Both the position numbers and the translations under genes were made by a program. From Candidatus Heimdallarchaeota archaeon (GTDB lineage: Archaea > Asgardarchaeota > Heimdallarchaeia > Heimdallarchaeales > Heimdallarchaeaceae): 6,655 nt of DNA. A model generated the notes under the pieces. The model ran no database searches. It was not told the DNA's origin and saw only the letters and a program-made list of their open reading frames with translations. Shown piece by piece: positions 1 through 4,878 of this stretch (its first letter is position 1; every line of letters starts with the position of its first letter). The DNA lies in NCBI GenBank assembly GCA_016839985.1, contig JAEOTG010000388.1, forward strand, positions 1 to 6,655, in the 5' to 3' direction.

Positions 1-25
1 ACACCCACATTGCCTGTTCCTTCAT
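1..25 (-). CDS. Possible 5' end of an unidentified leaderless gene, cut by the window edge
   Basis: On the minus strand an ATG at 25 opens a frame reading MKEQAMWV before the window ends. An in-frame TAA lies eight codons upstream, so this ATG is the first start in its frame. A TATA-like box (TATATTTT, 46-53) is centred about 25 nt before the ATG, the same geometry as the leaderless gene at 1607. The preceding minus-strand gene ends at 218 and a hairpin/T-tract separates the two, so a new transcript could begin here. Eight codons are too few to identify a product, and chance is possible. Confidence 0.3.
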
Positions 26-45
26 GAAGTAAATTCTTTTTTGTT

Positions 46-53
46 AAAATATA
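46..53 (-). promoter_or_regulatory. Candidate TATA box for the edge gene
   Basis: TATATTTT on the minus strand is centred about 25 nt before the ATG at 25. This fits the archaeal TATA-to-start distance of a leaderless mRNA. It sits downstream of the terminator-like structure at 93-175, as expected for a fresh promoter. The background is very AT-rich, so this is weak evidence alone. Confidence 0.3.
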
Positions 54-92
54 GGTAAAAATAAGAGCAAAAGGAATAGAACCATATATATA

Positions 93-175
93 CAAAAAAA
101 AACCGAAGAAAACAATAAGTGAAATCATTCTAATGATAACAAAAGAGCTTCACTTATTTTTATTTTTCTTTCTTA
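93..175. terminator. Probable bidirectional terminator: double hairpin flanked by T-tracts on both strands
   Basis: A perfect 10-bp inverted repeat (AATAAGTGAA 114-123, TTCACTTATT 149-158) encloses a second perfect 6-bp stem with a two-base loop (ATCATT-CT-AATGAT, 124-137). An unpaired 11-nt stretch (138-148) lies on one side. On the plus strand it is followed by a T-rich run (157-175). On the minus strand it is followed by TTGTTTTCTTCGG and a long T-run (93-116). It lies 60 nt beyond the stop of the minus-strand gene at 218-568, so it most likely ends that transcript. A plus-strand gene ending left of the window could use it too. Confidence 0.5.
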
Positions 176-217
176 AGAATTTTCAAAAGAGGTTAAAATT
201 TATATTCTTTTTACACT

Positions 218-568
218 TTATAAAAAATCAGAAAGGTTTGTTTTTCCTATTTTGGTTCCTTCAAATTCAGAAAGAACTTGTTTCCCTATCTCTGCTAAAG
301 ATCTCTTGACTCCATTAGTTTTTTCAATATCTATCATGGGATGCATTCTAACAACAACTCCATCATCTCGTTGATTAATTATTATAAAAAACTGATTTTT
401 AGTTTCATTTTCAATAACTAAAGTCTCAATTATAATTATTGCTTTATCTTTTGATAGATATGAATTTGTAGATTTTATAAACAAATTCTCTTCTTTTATA
501 AACAGCTCTTCTATTTCTCTAAATATATCAGTTATTTGTAAATTTCCTTCTAAAACTACGTGTGGAAT
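218..568 (-). CDS. Hypothetical protein of 116 aa with an apparent ATT start
   Basis: I do not recognise the family and assign no function. The frame is open from a TAA at 571-569 to the stop at 218. No ATG, GTG or TTG occurs before a TTG at 484, which would give only 88 aa. A perfect Shine-Dalgarno, GAGGTGAT (573-580), ends 4 nt before an ATT at 568, the same spacing as SD to ATG in the gene starting at 6618. Starting there gives (M)PHVVLEGNLQITDIF..., whose next 27 residues look like normal protein. The protein is small, soluble and mixed alpha/beta. It has a hydrophobic strand (IIIIETLVI), a central FFIIINQRDDGVVVRMHPM segment and a helix GVKRSLAEIGKQV near residues 86-98. It has no cysteine and no membrane segment. 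It lies 23 nt behind the thioredoxin-like gene and is probably co-transcribed and translationally coupled with it. The existence of the gene is fairly secure; the start codon is not. Confidence 0.65.
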   Translation of the reverse strand: MPHVVLEGNLQITDIFREIEELFIKEENLFIKSTNSYLSKDKAIIIIETLVIENETKNQFFIIINQRDDGVVVRMHPMIDIEKTNGVKRSLAEIGKQVLSEFEGTKIGKTNLSDFL

Positions 569-572
569 TTAT

Positions 573-580
573 ATCACCTC
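573..580 (-). promoter_or_regulatory. Strong Shine-Dalgarno that decides the start of the 116-aa gene
   Basis: GAGGTGAT on the minus strand matches eight consecutive bases of the complement of the usual archaeal 16S rRNA 3' end. It starts 11 nt after the stop of the upstream gene at 592. Four bases (ATAA) separate it from ATT at 568. No standard start codon lies within reach: the GTG inside the motif meets a stop two codons on. Confidence 0.65.
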
Positions 581-591
581 TAATATTTTTA

Positions 592-1059
592 TTAAGACTT
601 TTCTGTTAATAGCTCCTCTACTTTAATTCTTATTAGATTTGCTTTTTCTTTATCATATTTGCCTTTTATTACAGAAGAAATTTCTCCATTATCATTTAGA
701 ACGTAAGTAAGAATATCTTCGTCATCTTCAATCTTAAGATGTTTCATGAATCTTTTCTTATCTAGATAAAGTGTGATGGTTCTCGAACGAATAGTTTTAT
801 CTGGTATACCCATTCTCATCCCACCATCTATCATGAATCTCATCCCCTTATATCCTCTACCAATTATAGGCAATTCATAGAAATATACTTCGGGATAAGT
901 CTGTTTTAATTCCTCTAAAAAAGGAACCCAAGTATCTACTAAACCTTGTTGCCATTGTTGAAAAGCCACTGTTACAATGTTTATCCTTCCCTCTAAATCT
1001 TGAGGAACTTTATATTTCTTCTTTTCTAAATTAGAACCTTTAACTTCTGGAAAAATCAT
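592..1059 (-). CDS. Thioredoxin-fold (redoxin/ATP10-like) protein lacking cysteines
   Basis: The 155-aa product resembles a thioredoxin-fold family of redoxin or ATP10-like proteins, recognised by overall pattern rather than a search. Visible blocks: VPQDLEGRINIVTVAFQQWQ (18-37), where the fold has its first strand; DTWVPFLEELKQTYP (42-56); YELPIIGRGYKGMRFMIDGGM (61-81); GIPDKTIRSRTITLYLDKKRF (84-104); and YVLNDNGEI (119-127), a typical late thioredoxin strand and turn. No cysteine occurs anywhere, so there is no CXXC centre and a disulfide oxidoreductase role is unlikely. A binding, chaperone or assembly-factor role is possible but unproven. It has no signal peptide. I chose ATG 1059. The frame stays open to a TTG at 1122, but that adds 21 poorly protein-like residues, and TGATTAAAATG before 1059 resembles the local SD-start pattern. 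It heads a likely operon with the 116-aa gene. Confidence 0.7.
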   Translation of the reverse strand: MIFPEVKGSNLEKKKYKVPQDLEGRINIVTVAFQQWQQGLVDTWVPFLEELKQTYPEVYFYELPIIGRGYKGMRFMIDGGMRMGIPDKTIRSRTITLYLDKKRFMKHLKIEDDEDILTYVLNDNGEISSVIKGKYDKEKANLIRIKVEELLTEKS

Positions 1060-1094
1060 TTTAATCAAAATTATATTATTTTGTTTGATTAAAA
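1059..1094. repeat. Perfect 11-bp inverted repeat just upstream of the thioredoxin-like gene
   Basis: TTTTAATCAAA (1059-1069) and TTTGATTAAAA (1084-1094) are exact reverse complements separated by 14 AT-only or nearly AT-only bases. The arm nearest the gene ends on the first base of its ATG and contains the weak TGAT ribosome-binding element. It could be an operator or a 5' leader hairpin that masks the start. The A/T-rich composition lowers its significance. Confidence 0.4.
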
Positions 1095-1109
1095 CAATTA
1101 TGGATTTAC

Positions 1110-1125
1110 AAAAAACGAACAAAAA
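1110..1125 (-). terminator. T-rich tract behind the flavin-binding protein gene
   Basis: On the minus strand TTTTTGTTCGTTTTTT follows the TGA stop at 1146 by about 20 nt. Archaeal RNA polymerase terminates at such U-tracts without needing a stem. It would separate this gene from the thioredoxin-like gene, although readthrough is possible. Confidence 0.4.
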
Positions 1126-1145
1126 CTAGAAACGATTAAGATAAT

Positions 1146-1607
1146 TCAAGTATTTGTAATTTTAAGTCTAAGAACCTTTTCAAAACTATGAACCACTACG
1201 TATTCATCTACTTTGATTTGTAATAAAGCTGTGTTAGTATTTTCAATAAATTCCTTCAAATGTGGATATTTTTTTATGAATTCGAGAATTGTTTTGGTTT
1301 CTGATTTTTTGTTTAACTCCTCAACTTGACCTAAGACAGTAGCAGAAACTGCATTTGTGACATCATCTAGTTCGTTGGAACGATTGTCAAAGAAAATGCA
1401 AACCTTAGGATCAGATAAAAGGTTGGTAAACTTTGTGGTTTTTCGAGAAGTAGCGAAATAAATATGGTGTAAATTAGGAGAATGCAAAAATGCAATCAAT
1501 GAAGAATAGGGAAAATTGTCATCTTTTAAATTGGTAGTTAAAACACAAAATAATTGAGATTCAAGCAAATTGCTAATTATTTTGCGAACTTCTGAATCTT
1601 TATTCAT
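1146..1607 (-). CDS. Pyridoxamine 5'-phosphate oxidase-like, FMN-binding split-barrel protein
   Basis: The 153-aa protein has the hallmarks of the PNPOx-like split beta-barrel, which binds FMN (or F420 in some archaeal relatives). LLESQLFCVLTTNLKDDNFPYSSLIAF (14-40) is the opening strand pair after an N-terminal helix. HHIYFATSRKTTKFTNLLSDPKVCIFFD (47-74) contains the family signature of a strand, a Ser/Thr-Arg-Lys phosphate-contacting stretch, then K-x-x-N-L..DP.V. SATVLGQVEEL (88-98) is the following strand. Length is normal for small single-domain members. The substrate cannot be read from sequence: these proteins include flavin reductases, general stress proteins and heme-binding members. 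True PdxH is longer and is not indicated. ATG 1607 is chosen; it has no Shine-Dalgarno but a TATA box about 25 nt upstream, so the mRNA is probably leaderless. It is likely transcribed separately from the DinB-type gene. Confidence 0.82.
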   Translation of the reverse strand: MNKDSEVRKIISNLLESQLFCVLTTNLKDDNFPYSSLIAFLHSPNLHHIYFATSRKTTKFTNLLSDPKVCIFFDNRSNELDDVTNAVSATVLGQVEELNKKSETKTILEFIKKYPHLKEFIENTNTALLQIKVDEYVVVHSFEKVLRLKITNT

Positions 1608-1628
1608 AACAAATAATTAATCTTGTTT

Positions 1629-1636
1629 TTTAAATA
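1629..1636 (-). promoter_or_regulatory. TATA box for a leaderless mRNA (flavin-binding protein gene)
   Basis: TATTTAAA on the minus strand is centred 25-26 nt before ATG 1607. This is the archaeal TATA-to-transcription-start distance, placing the start at or next to the A of ATG. The absence of any GGTG motif before this ATG agrees with leaderless translation. Confidence 0.55.
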
Positions 1637-1665
1637 GTTATTCTATTTTTTCTTACTAATCAGGG

Positions 1666-1700
1666 AAAATAAAAAACCTGTAAATCAAAAAGATTGATTT
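1666..1700 (-). terminator. Hairpin plus T-tract behind the DinB-fold gene
   Basis: On the minus strand a 7-bp stem with a 5-nt loop (AAATCAA-TCTTT-TTGATTT, 1682-1700) lies 12 nt after the stop at 1713. It is followed by ACAGG and a T-run TTTTTTATTTT (1666-1676). This is a good intrinsic-type terminator and separates this gene from the next one, which has its own TATA box. Confidence 0.55.
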
Positions 1701-1712
1701 TTCTATTGCCAT

Positions 1713-2201
1713 CTATGGTTTATCAGGATTTACTACCCATTTTGCTGCTTCAATTCCATTTGCTCTTAAGATAGAATTGATTTTTCCTACATGATGCTGA
1801 GAGTGACGGATATTGTAAATTAGTCGATGGCTTAAAGTTGCACCAGTCCAAAAATAACTATTCTTTCCTTCTAAATCTTCTTTTGTTAGATTTCCTAAAA
1901 GATTGACACATTTCTCTCTAACCTCATTCAAATAAGTTTGTAAATCTTCTTTTGAAAGAATAGTTTCAGGTATTTCACCTAGATTTTCTTCGAGATCAAA
2001 GCGATTTGGTTTTTTTTTCCAATTATCACCAAAATAGAAATCTAGATAGTAGATTGTATGAAAGATTTCTTGCCAGAATTGTGGTTGCATAGAATTATTA
2101 ATCCACAATTCATCTGGACAAAGAGTTATTGCTTGTTCTAACATTTTCATTAAAGCTAGATAGTTTTCTCTACAAATGTCTAAGAAAAGTGAAACTTTCA
2201 T
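1713..2201 (-). CDS. DinB-like four-helix protein (putative metal-dependent)
   Basis: The 162-aa protein fits the DinB/YfiT superfamily of metal-binding four-helix bundles. The three expected metal-ligand histidines are visible: His48 in FWQEIFHTIYYLDFY (helix 2), and His133 and His137 in IYNIRHSQHHVGKINSIL (the H-x3-H of helix 4). A helical N-terminus (MLEQAITLCPDELW) and an Asp/Glu-rich connecting region (66-86) are also typical. The length is normal. Family members include thiol-dependent S-transferases and damage-inducible proteins, and many have no known substrate, so the reaction here is open. ATG 2201 is preceded by AGGTG (2208-2212) at 6 nt, a good archaeal ribosome-binding site. It is divergent from the HemG-like flavodoxin with 169 nt between starts, so shared control is possible. 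It ends at a hairpin/T-tract. Confidence 0.85.
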   Translation of the reverse strand: MKVSLFLDICRENYLALMKMLEQAITLCPDELWINNSMQPQFWQEIFHTIYYLDFYFGDNWKKKPNRFDLEENLGEIPETILSKEDLQTYLNEVREKCVNLLGNLTKEDLEGKNSYFWTGATLSHRLIYNIRHSQHHVGKINSILRANGIEAAKWVVNPDKP

Positions 2202-2370
2202 TTATTACACCTAAATGAACTTTGAGTTTTTTGTATAAATCTATTTCTTCGTTTTTGAGTAACAAATCTTTTCTTATTTTTTTAAAGATCATATTCTTAT
2301 TATAATCTTAATCTGCTTTTTTTTAAACAAAATAAACATTAATATGACAATATGTTAATGACATATACAT
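2202..2370. promoter_or_regulatory. Divergent promoter region between the DinB-like and flavodoxin genes
   Basis: This 169-nt gap holds no gene. For the leftward DinB-like gene there is the Shine-Dalgarno AGGTG (2208-2212) and a possible TATA box TTTATA (2234-2239), which would give a very short leader. A second candidate, around 2277-2284 (TTTAAAAA), would give a longer one. For the rightward flavodoxin, TTTAAA (2322-2327) would give a leader of about 20 nt, while TTAATAT (2340-2345) would suit a leaderless start. No Shine-Dalgarno precedes ATG 2371. The part nearest the flavodoxin is occupied by half-sites listed separately. Confidence 0.45.
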
Positions 2371-2376
2371 ATGTCA
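2342..2376. promoter_or_regulatory. Candidate operator: array of ATATGTCA-type half-sites over the flavodoxin start
   Basis: TGACATAT-AC-ATATGTCA (2359-2376) is a palindrome with two perfect 8-bp arms and a 2-bp centre, and the ATG at 2371 lies inside the right arm. It shares its left arm with a second palindrome, ATATGTTAATGACATAT (2350-2366), which has one mismatched pair. Half-sites therefore alternate in orientation: ATATGTTA (2350-2357, plus), ATATGTCA (2359-2366, minus) and ATATGTCA (2369-2376, plus). A related ATATGACA sits at 2342-2349. A dimeric helix-turn-helix regulator bound here would block the transcription start or translation initiation region. The regulator is unknown. Confidence 0.5.
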
Positions 2377-2934
2377 AACAAGAAAGTGTTAATTTTATAT
2401 GGTACGCGATTTGGTGCAACAGAGGGAGTAGCGGGAAAAATGGCTGAGTTACTACGTGAAAAAGAAGTAGAAGCAGAAGTGATTAATCTAAAGGATCTTC
2501 AAGACGATAGAATTCCTGATTTGAATTCATATGATGGCATAATGATGGGAACTGGAATCAAAATAGGACAATGGACTAAAGAAGTAAAAAAATACGTTAG
2601 CAATTACAAGAAGGATTTAAATTCATTCAAAGGACCGAAAGGATTCTATGTTTGTTCAGGATACGCAGTTTTACCAGAGATGTACGAAAAAATCAAGGTT
2701 GATTATACGCTGGATGCATGTAAGAAGCTTGGAGTAACAATTGATTATTTCGATGCATTTGGAGGTTTAATGGATTTCACTGAAACCTCTAGAATGGGGT
2801 GGCTAGATAAGAGACTATTGAAAATAGTTTCACAACAGACATCAGGAATGAAGGTTGAAACTGATACCTATAATGATTTAAGAGACTGGGATCAAATTGA
2901 AAAATTCACCTTAGGATTCATTGAGTTACTTTAG
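2371..2934 (+). CDS. HemG-like flavodoxin-domain protein (flavodoxin_5 type)
   Basis: The 187-aa protein is a flavodoxin fold that should bind FMN. KVLILYGTRFGATEGVA (5-21) is the first strand and phosphate-binding loop. YDGIMMGTGIKIGQW (54-68) is the strand and loop that cover the isoalloxazine ring. GFYVCSGYA (91-99) is the next strand. The C-terminal part, GWLDKRLLKIV (143-153) then G-M-K-V-E-T-D-T and RDWDQIEKF (171-179), follows the pattern of E. coli HemG (menaquinone-dependent protoporphyrinogen IX dehydrogenase: W.D...K, G..TDT, DW.Q...F). The length is also close to HemG (about 180 aa). No other heme gene is present, so a protoporphyrinogen substrate is not established; it could be a quinone- or protein-linked electron carrier. 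ATG 2371 has no Shine-Dalgarno and lies inside a palindrome, suggesting tight transcriptional control. It is the only plus-strand gene and converges on the surface-protein gene. Confidence 0.87.
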   Translation: MSNKKVLILYGTRFGATEGVAGKMAELLREKEVEAEVINLKDLQDDRIPDLNSYDGIMMGTGIKIGQWTKEVKKYVSNYKKDLNSFKGPKGFYVCSGYAVLPEMYEKIKVDYTLDACKKLGVTIDYFDAFGGLMDFTETSRMGWLDKRLLKIVSQQTSGMKVETDTYNDLRDWDQIEKFTLGFIELL

Positions 2935-2986
2935 CTTTTATTCATCGTCTTCTTGAAAATAAAGTGTATAAAGAAATCATTCAATG

Positions 2987-3010
2987 AAAAAAAGAAGAAA
3001 GAAAAGAAAG
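2987..3010 (-). terminator. T-rich tract after the first surface-protein gene
   Basis: Directly after the TAA at 3011, the minus strand reads almost pure pyrimidine (CTTTCTTTTCTTTCTTC and a run of seven T). No stem is evident. U-rich tracts suffice for archaeal termination. The flavodoxin transcript arrives from the other side; its own end has only a weak T-rich stretch near 2936-2956. Confidence 0.5.
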
Positions 3011-4696
3011 TTATGCTTTGACTCTTTTACGTCGAATTCCTGTTGCTATAACTAGCATAGTTATTATTGTAAACATGCTAATTGGTATGGCAAATTCCCA
3101 AATATGTGCTAATTTATACTCTACAGCTACACAATTTGATAATGAACTATTGTAATGTACATTATCAGCAACAACAACATAATAGTAGATTCCTGTACCA
3201 GGAAGAGTATCCATCGTTGTTTTTGTACTAATTGTGAATATGGGATCTAGATGATCAACGGACCAGATATATGAGGTATCTCTGTAAACATAGTATTGTC
3301 TAACACCTCTTACATCATTCCACTTCAATTCTAACATATCTGTATTTATCTGATCTGGAATTATTGATGCTAATTTGGGTTCTGTAGGTGGTCCTATAAA
3401 ACTCTTGAAGAAAATGTCTTGATCATTACCATAATATGATAAATTCGTATAATCACTCCATACTATATTTACACTTCCGTACTTTCCGACAGCTATAGCT
3501 GGGAATCTAGAACCTACTGTACTATCAGTAGAAATAAGTTCAGGTTTTAACCAAGTTTCAGTAAGAGATGAGAACATTCGATACAATACATCGATATCAG
3601 TATCAGCACCTGCATAATCCGCACTATCTTCCCAAGAAACATGGATGTTGTTTTCAGAATCTATATCAATGGAAGGAAGCCAAGAAGCAGATCCTCCTAT
3701 ATCTGATATTACTTCAGCTATAGTCCAACTAGCAGAATCTTTGTTAAAGATCATATAGAAAATATCACTATCTCCTTCAGATCCATCAAAACCTGTTTCA
3801 TCTTCCCAAACAATATGTATGTTATCAGAAGAATCGATAGAAATATCAGGATTTAGTGATAACACAACGCTTTCATTTGATAAGACCTCTGCAGGTTGCC
3901 AAATTTTTGTTGATGCATCTAAATACTTGTAGAATATATCATGATCAGTTCCGGAACTTAAGTAATCAGTAGTGTCATCCCAAACAACATGAACATTTAG
4001 AAAAGAATCAACTCCTAGTTTAGGAACATATGAGTGATCTGTGCTTTCTGTAGAAACAACTTGTGAAATTGACCAAGCTTGTTTTGTTGAATTAAAGATC
4101 TTATAGAAGATATCAAAATCAGTTCCAGATCCTAAATAATCTGTATTATCTATCCAAACCACATGTAGATTATCAGATAAATCTACTTCTATTTTAGGAG
4201 TATAAGTTTCTTCAGTACTTTCTGCTGAGATAGTATTAATGCTTGTCCAACTTTGCGAAGAAGCATTCCATTGTTTATATAAGATAGTTTGTAGATTCTC
4301 ATCCCAAACAATATGTACATTATCCTGTGAATCAACAGCTATATCTGGATTGAAAGATTCTAATGCACTTTCTGAAACAACTTCAATACTAGTCCATGAT
4401 TTCGTAGCACTTTCCCATCTTTTATAGAAAATATCTCTGTCTGAGCCTGCTCCATTATAATTAGATTGGTCCTGCCATACGACATGCACATTTCCTTGAG
4501 AATCTACTACTGCTTCAGGAAATTCAGAGGTTTGGGTACACTCCTTTGATAGAACTTCAGTATCTGTCCAAAACCAGTTAGAATTTCTAACTGATTGAAA
4601 TTGTCCTGTGTCTGAATTTATTAAAAGTGTGTTTTGAGTAGCAAGAAGTACAGTTGTTATGAGTAAGAGAAGAAAAACGAATCTTAAGTCTTTCAT
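3011..4696 (-). CDS. Membrane-anchored surface protein: seven-repeat beta-propeller plus FN3-like domain (paralogue A)
   Basis: The product, about 561 aa, is predicted to be exported and anchored. Residues 6-20 (FVFLLLLITTVLLAT) form a signal sequence. Seven repeats (42-433) follow, each with a core like VVS.ES...P.I.VDS..N.HVVW.D.TDY.G.GTD.DIFYK and a closing Trp, about 58 aa per unit. Repeat 2 (102-150) is shortened in its Asp/Gly loop. Seven sheet-forming repeats suggest a seven-bladed propeller. An FN3-like domain (about 438-527, KLASIIPDQ...YYVYRDTSY...YYYVVVADN) is followed by a transmembrane helix (about 534-553) and an RRKRVKA tail, giving an outside-facing ectodomain. N-glycosylation sequons occur (N144, N202, N274, N418, N516). 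Adhesion, ligand or glycan binding is plausible; no catalytic residues are evident. ATG 4696 is the first ATG. GTG 4723 lies inside the Shine-Dalgarno, and an ATA at 4714 sits at the proper SD distance, so the true start may be 6 codons upstream. Confidence 0.85.
   Translation of the reverse strand: MKDLRFVFLLLLITTVLLATQNTLLINSDTGQFQSVRNSNWFWTDTEVLSKECTQTSEFPEAVVDSQGNVHVVWQDQSNYNGAGSDRDIFYKRWESATKSWTSIEVVSESALESFNPDIAVDSQDNVHIVWDENLQTILYKQWNASSQSWTSINTISAESTEETYTPKIEVDLSDNLHVVWIDNTDYLGSGTDFDIFYKIFNSTKQAWSISQVVSTESTDHSYVPKLGVDSFLNVHVVWDDTTDYLSSGTDHDIFYKYLDASTKIWQPAEVLSNESVVLSLNPDISIDSSDNIHIVWEDETGFDGSEGDSDIFYMIFNKDSASWTIAEVISDIGGSASWLPSIDIDSENNIHVSWEDSADYAGADTDIDVLYRMFSSLTETWLKPELISTDSTVGSRFPAIAVGKYGSVNIVWSDYTNLSYYGNDQDIFFKSFIGPPTEPKLASIIPDQINTDMLELKWNDVRGVRQYYVYRDTSYIWSVDHLDPIFTISTKTTMDTLPGTGIYYYVVVADNVHYNSSLSNCVAVEYKLAHIWEFAIPISMFTIITMLVIATGIRRKRVKA
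3398..4573 (-). repeat. Seven tandem protein repeats (probable propeller blades), paralogue A
   Basis: Seven coding repeats of about 174 bp, each containing an N-[VI]-H-[VI]-x-W strand and a D-rich loop ending in D-[IV]-[FL]-[YF]. Unit 2 (about 4247-4393) is roughly nine codons short: its loop reads WDENLQTILYK instead of the usual D.TDY.G.GTD.DIFYK. The units have diverged at the DNA level, more than in paralogue B. Confidence 0.8.
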
Positions 4697-4718
4697 TAAA
4701 TTTCTTTTTTTTATTTTA

Positions 4719-4725
4719 ATCACCT
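4719..4725 (-). promoter_or_regulatory. Shine-Dalgarno of paralogue A, pointing to an ATA rather than an ATG
   Basis: AGGTGAT on the minus strand is a strong ribosome-binding match. The next four bases (TAAA) lead to ATA at 4714-4712. The first in-frame ATG (4696) is 22 nt from the motif, too far for normal use. In paralogue B the aligned sequence, GTGATTAAAATG, has ATG exactly where ATA stands here. Confidence 0.55.
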
Positions 4726-4760
4726 TTAGAGTTTTTTAACTTAAAATTGTACACTATTCG

Positions 4761-4769
4761 TTTTTATAA
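4761..4769 (-). promoter_or_regulatory. Candidate TATA box for paralogue A
   Basis: TTATAAAAA on the minus strand would place transcription start near 4739, giving a leader of about 14 nt before the Shine-Dalgarno. This argues for an SD-led mRNA and against leaderless use of the GTG at 4723. The box lies between the terminator of the upstream paralogue and this gene, so the two are probably transcribed separately. Confidence 0.45.
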
Positions 4770-4821
4770 TAAAGCTTTCTCGAGTAAGGTTATACTAGTG
4801 ATCTTGGTGTACTATTATAAT

Positions 4822-4871
4822 TAAAGAAAAATGAAGAATAAATGAAAAAAGAAATTTAGCTCAAAGAGCTA
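4822..4871 (-). terminator. Hairpin plus T-rich tract after paralogue B
   Basis: On the minus strand a 6-bp stem with a 3-nt loop (TAGCTC-TTT-GAGCTA, 4857-4871) begins 7 nt beyond the stop at 4879. It is followed by about 35 nt dominated by T (for example TTTCTTTTTTC). This is a good intrinsic-type terminator and marks the end of the paralogue B transcript. Confidence 0.6.
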
Positions 4872-4878
4872 GTTTGAA

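Noticed and set aside
2..58. Plus-strand open frame entering from the left edge and ending at TAA 56-58
   Set aside because: Eighteen codons with no protein-like pattern; the other plus frames close even sooner. A plus-strand gene tail cannot be supported, although the terminator at 93-175 would allow one.
1060..1122. TTG 1122 as start of the thioredoxin-like gene
   Set aside because: It adds a 21-residue AT-driven stretch (Ile/Asn/Lys) that spans the inverted repeat, and it has no Shine-Dalgarno. ATG 1059 begins where protein-like sequence begins.
218..2934. A dedicated defence or other novel multi-gene system in the left half
   Set aside because: The recognisable proteins (DinB fold, split-barrel flavin protein, HemG-like flavodoxin, thioredoxin fold) are common housekeeping or stress families with separate promoters, and I see no nuclease, NTPase, toxin or transposase motif.
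4239..4427. Plus-strand open frame of 62 codons inside the first surface-protein gene
   Set aside because: It lies opposite the repeat region, its Ser/Cys-rich composition mirrors the repeat codons on the other strand, and it has no ribosome-binding site.
4721..4723. GTG at 4723 as start of paralogue A
   Set aside because: The GTG is part of the Shine-Dalgarno AGGTGAT itself, has no other ribosome-binding site, and the TATA box position does not suit a leaderless start there. The same applies to GTG 6627 in paralogue B.
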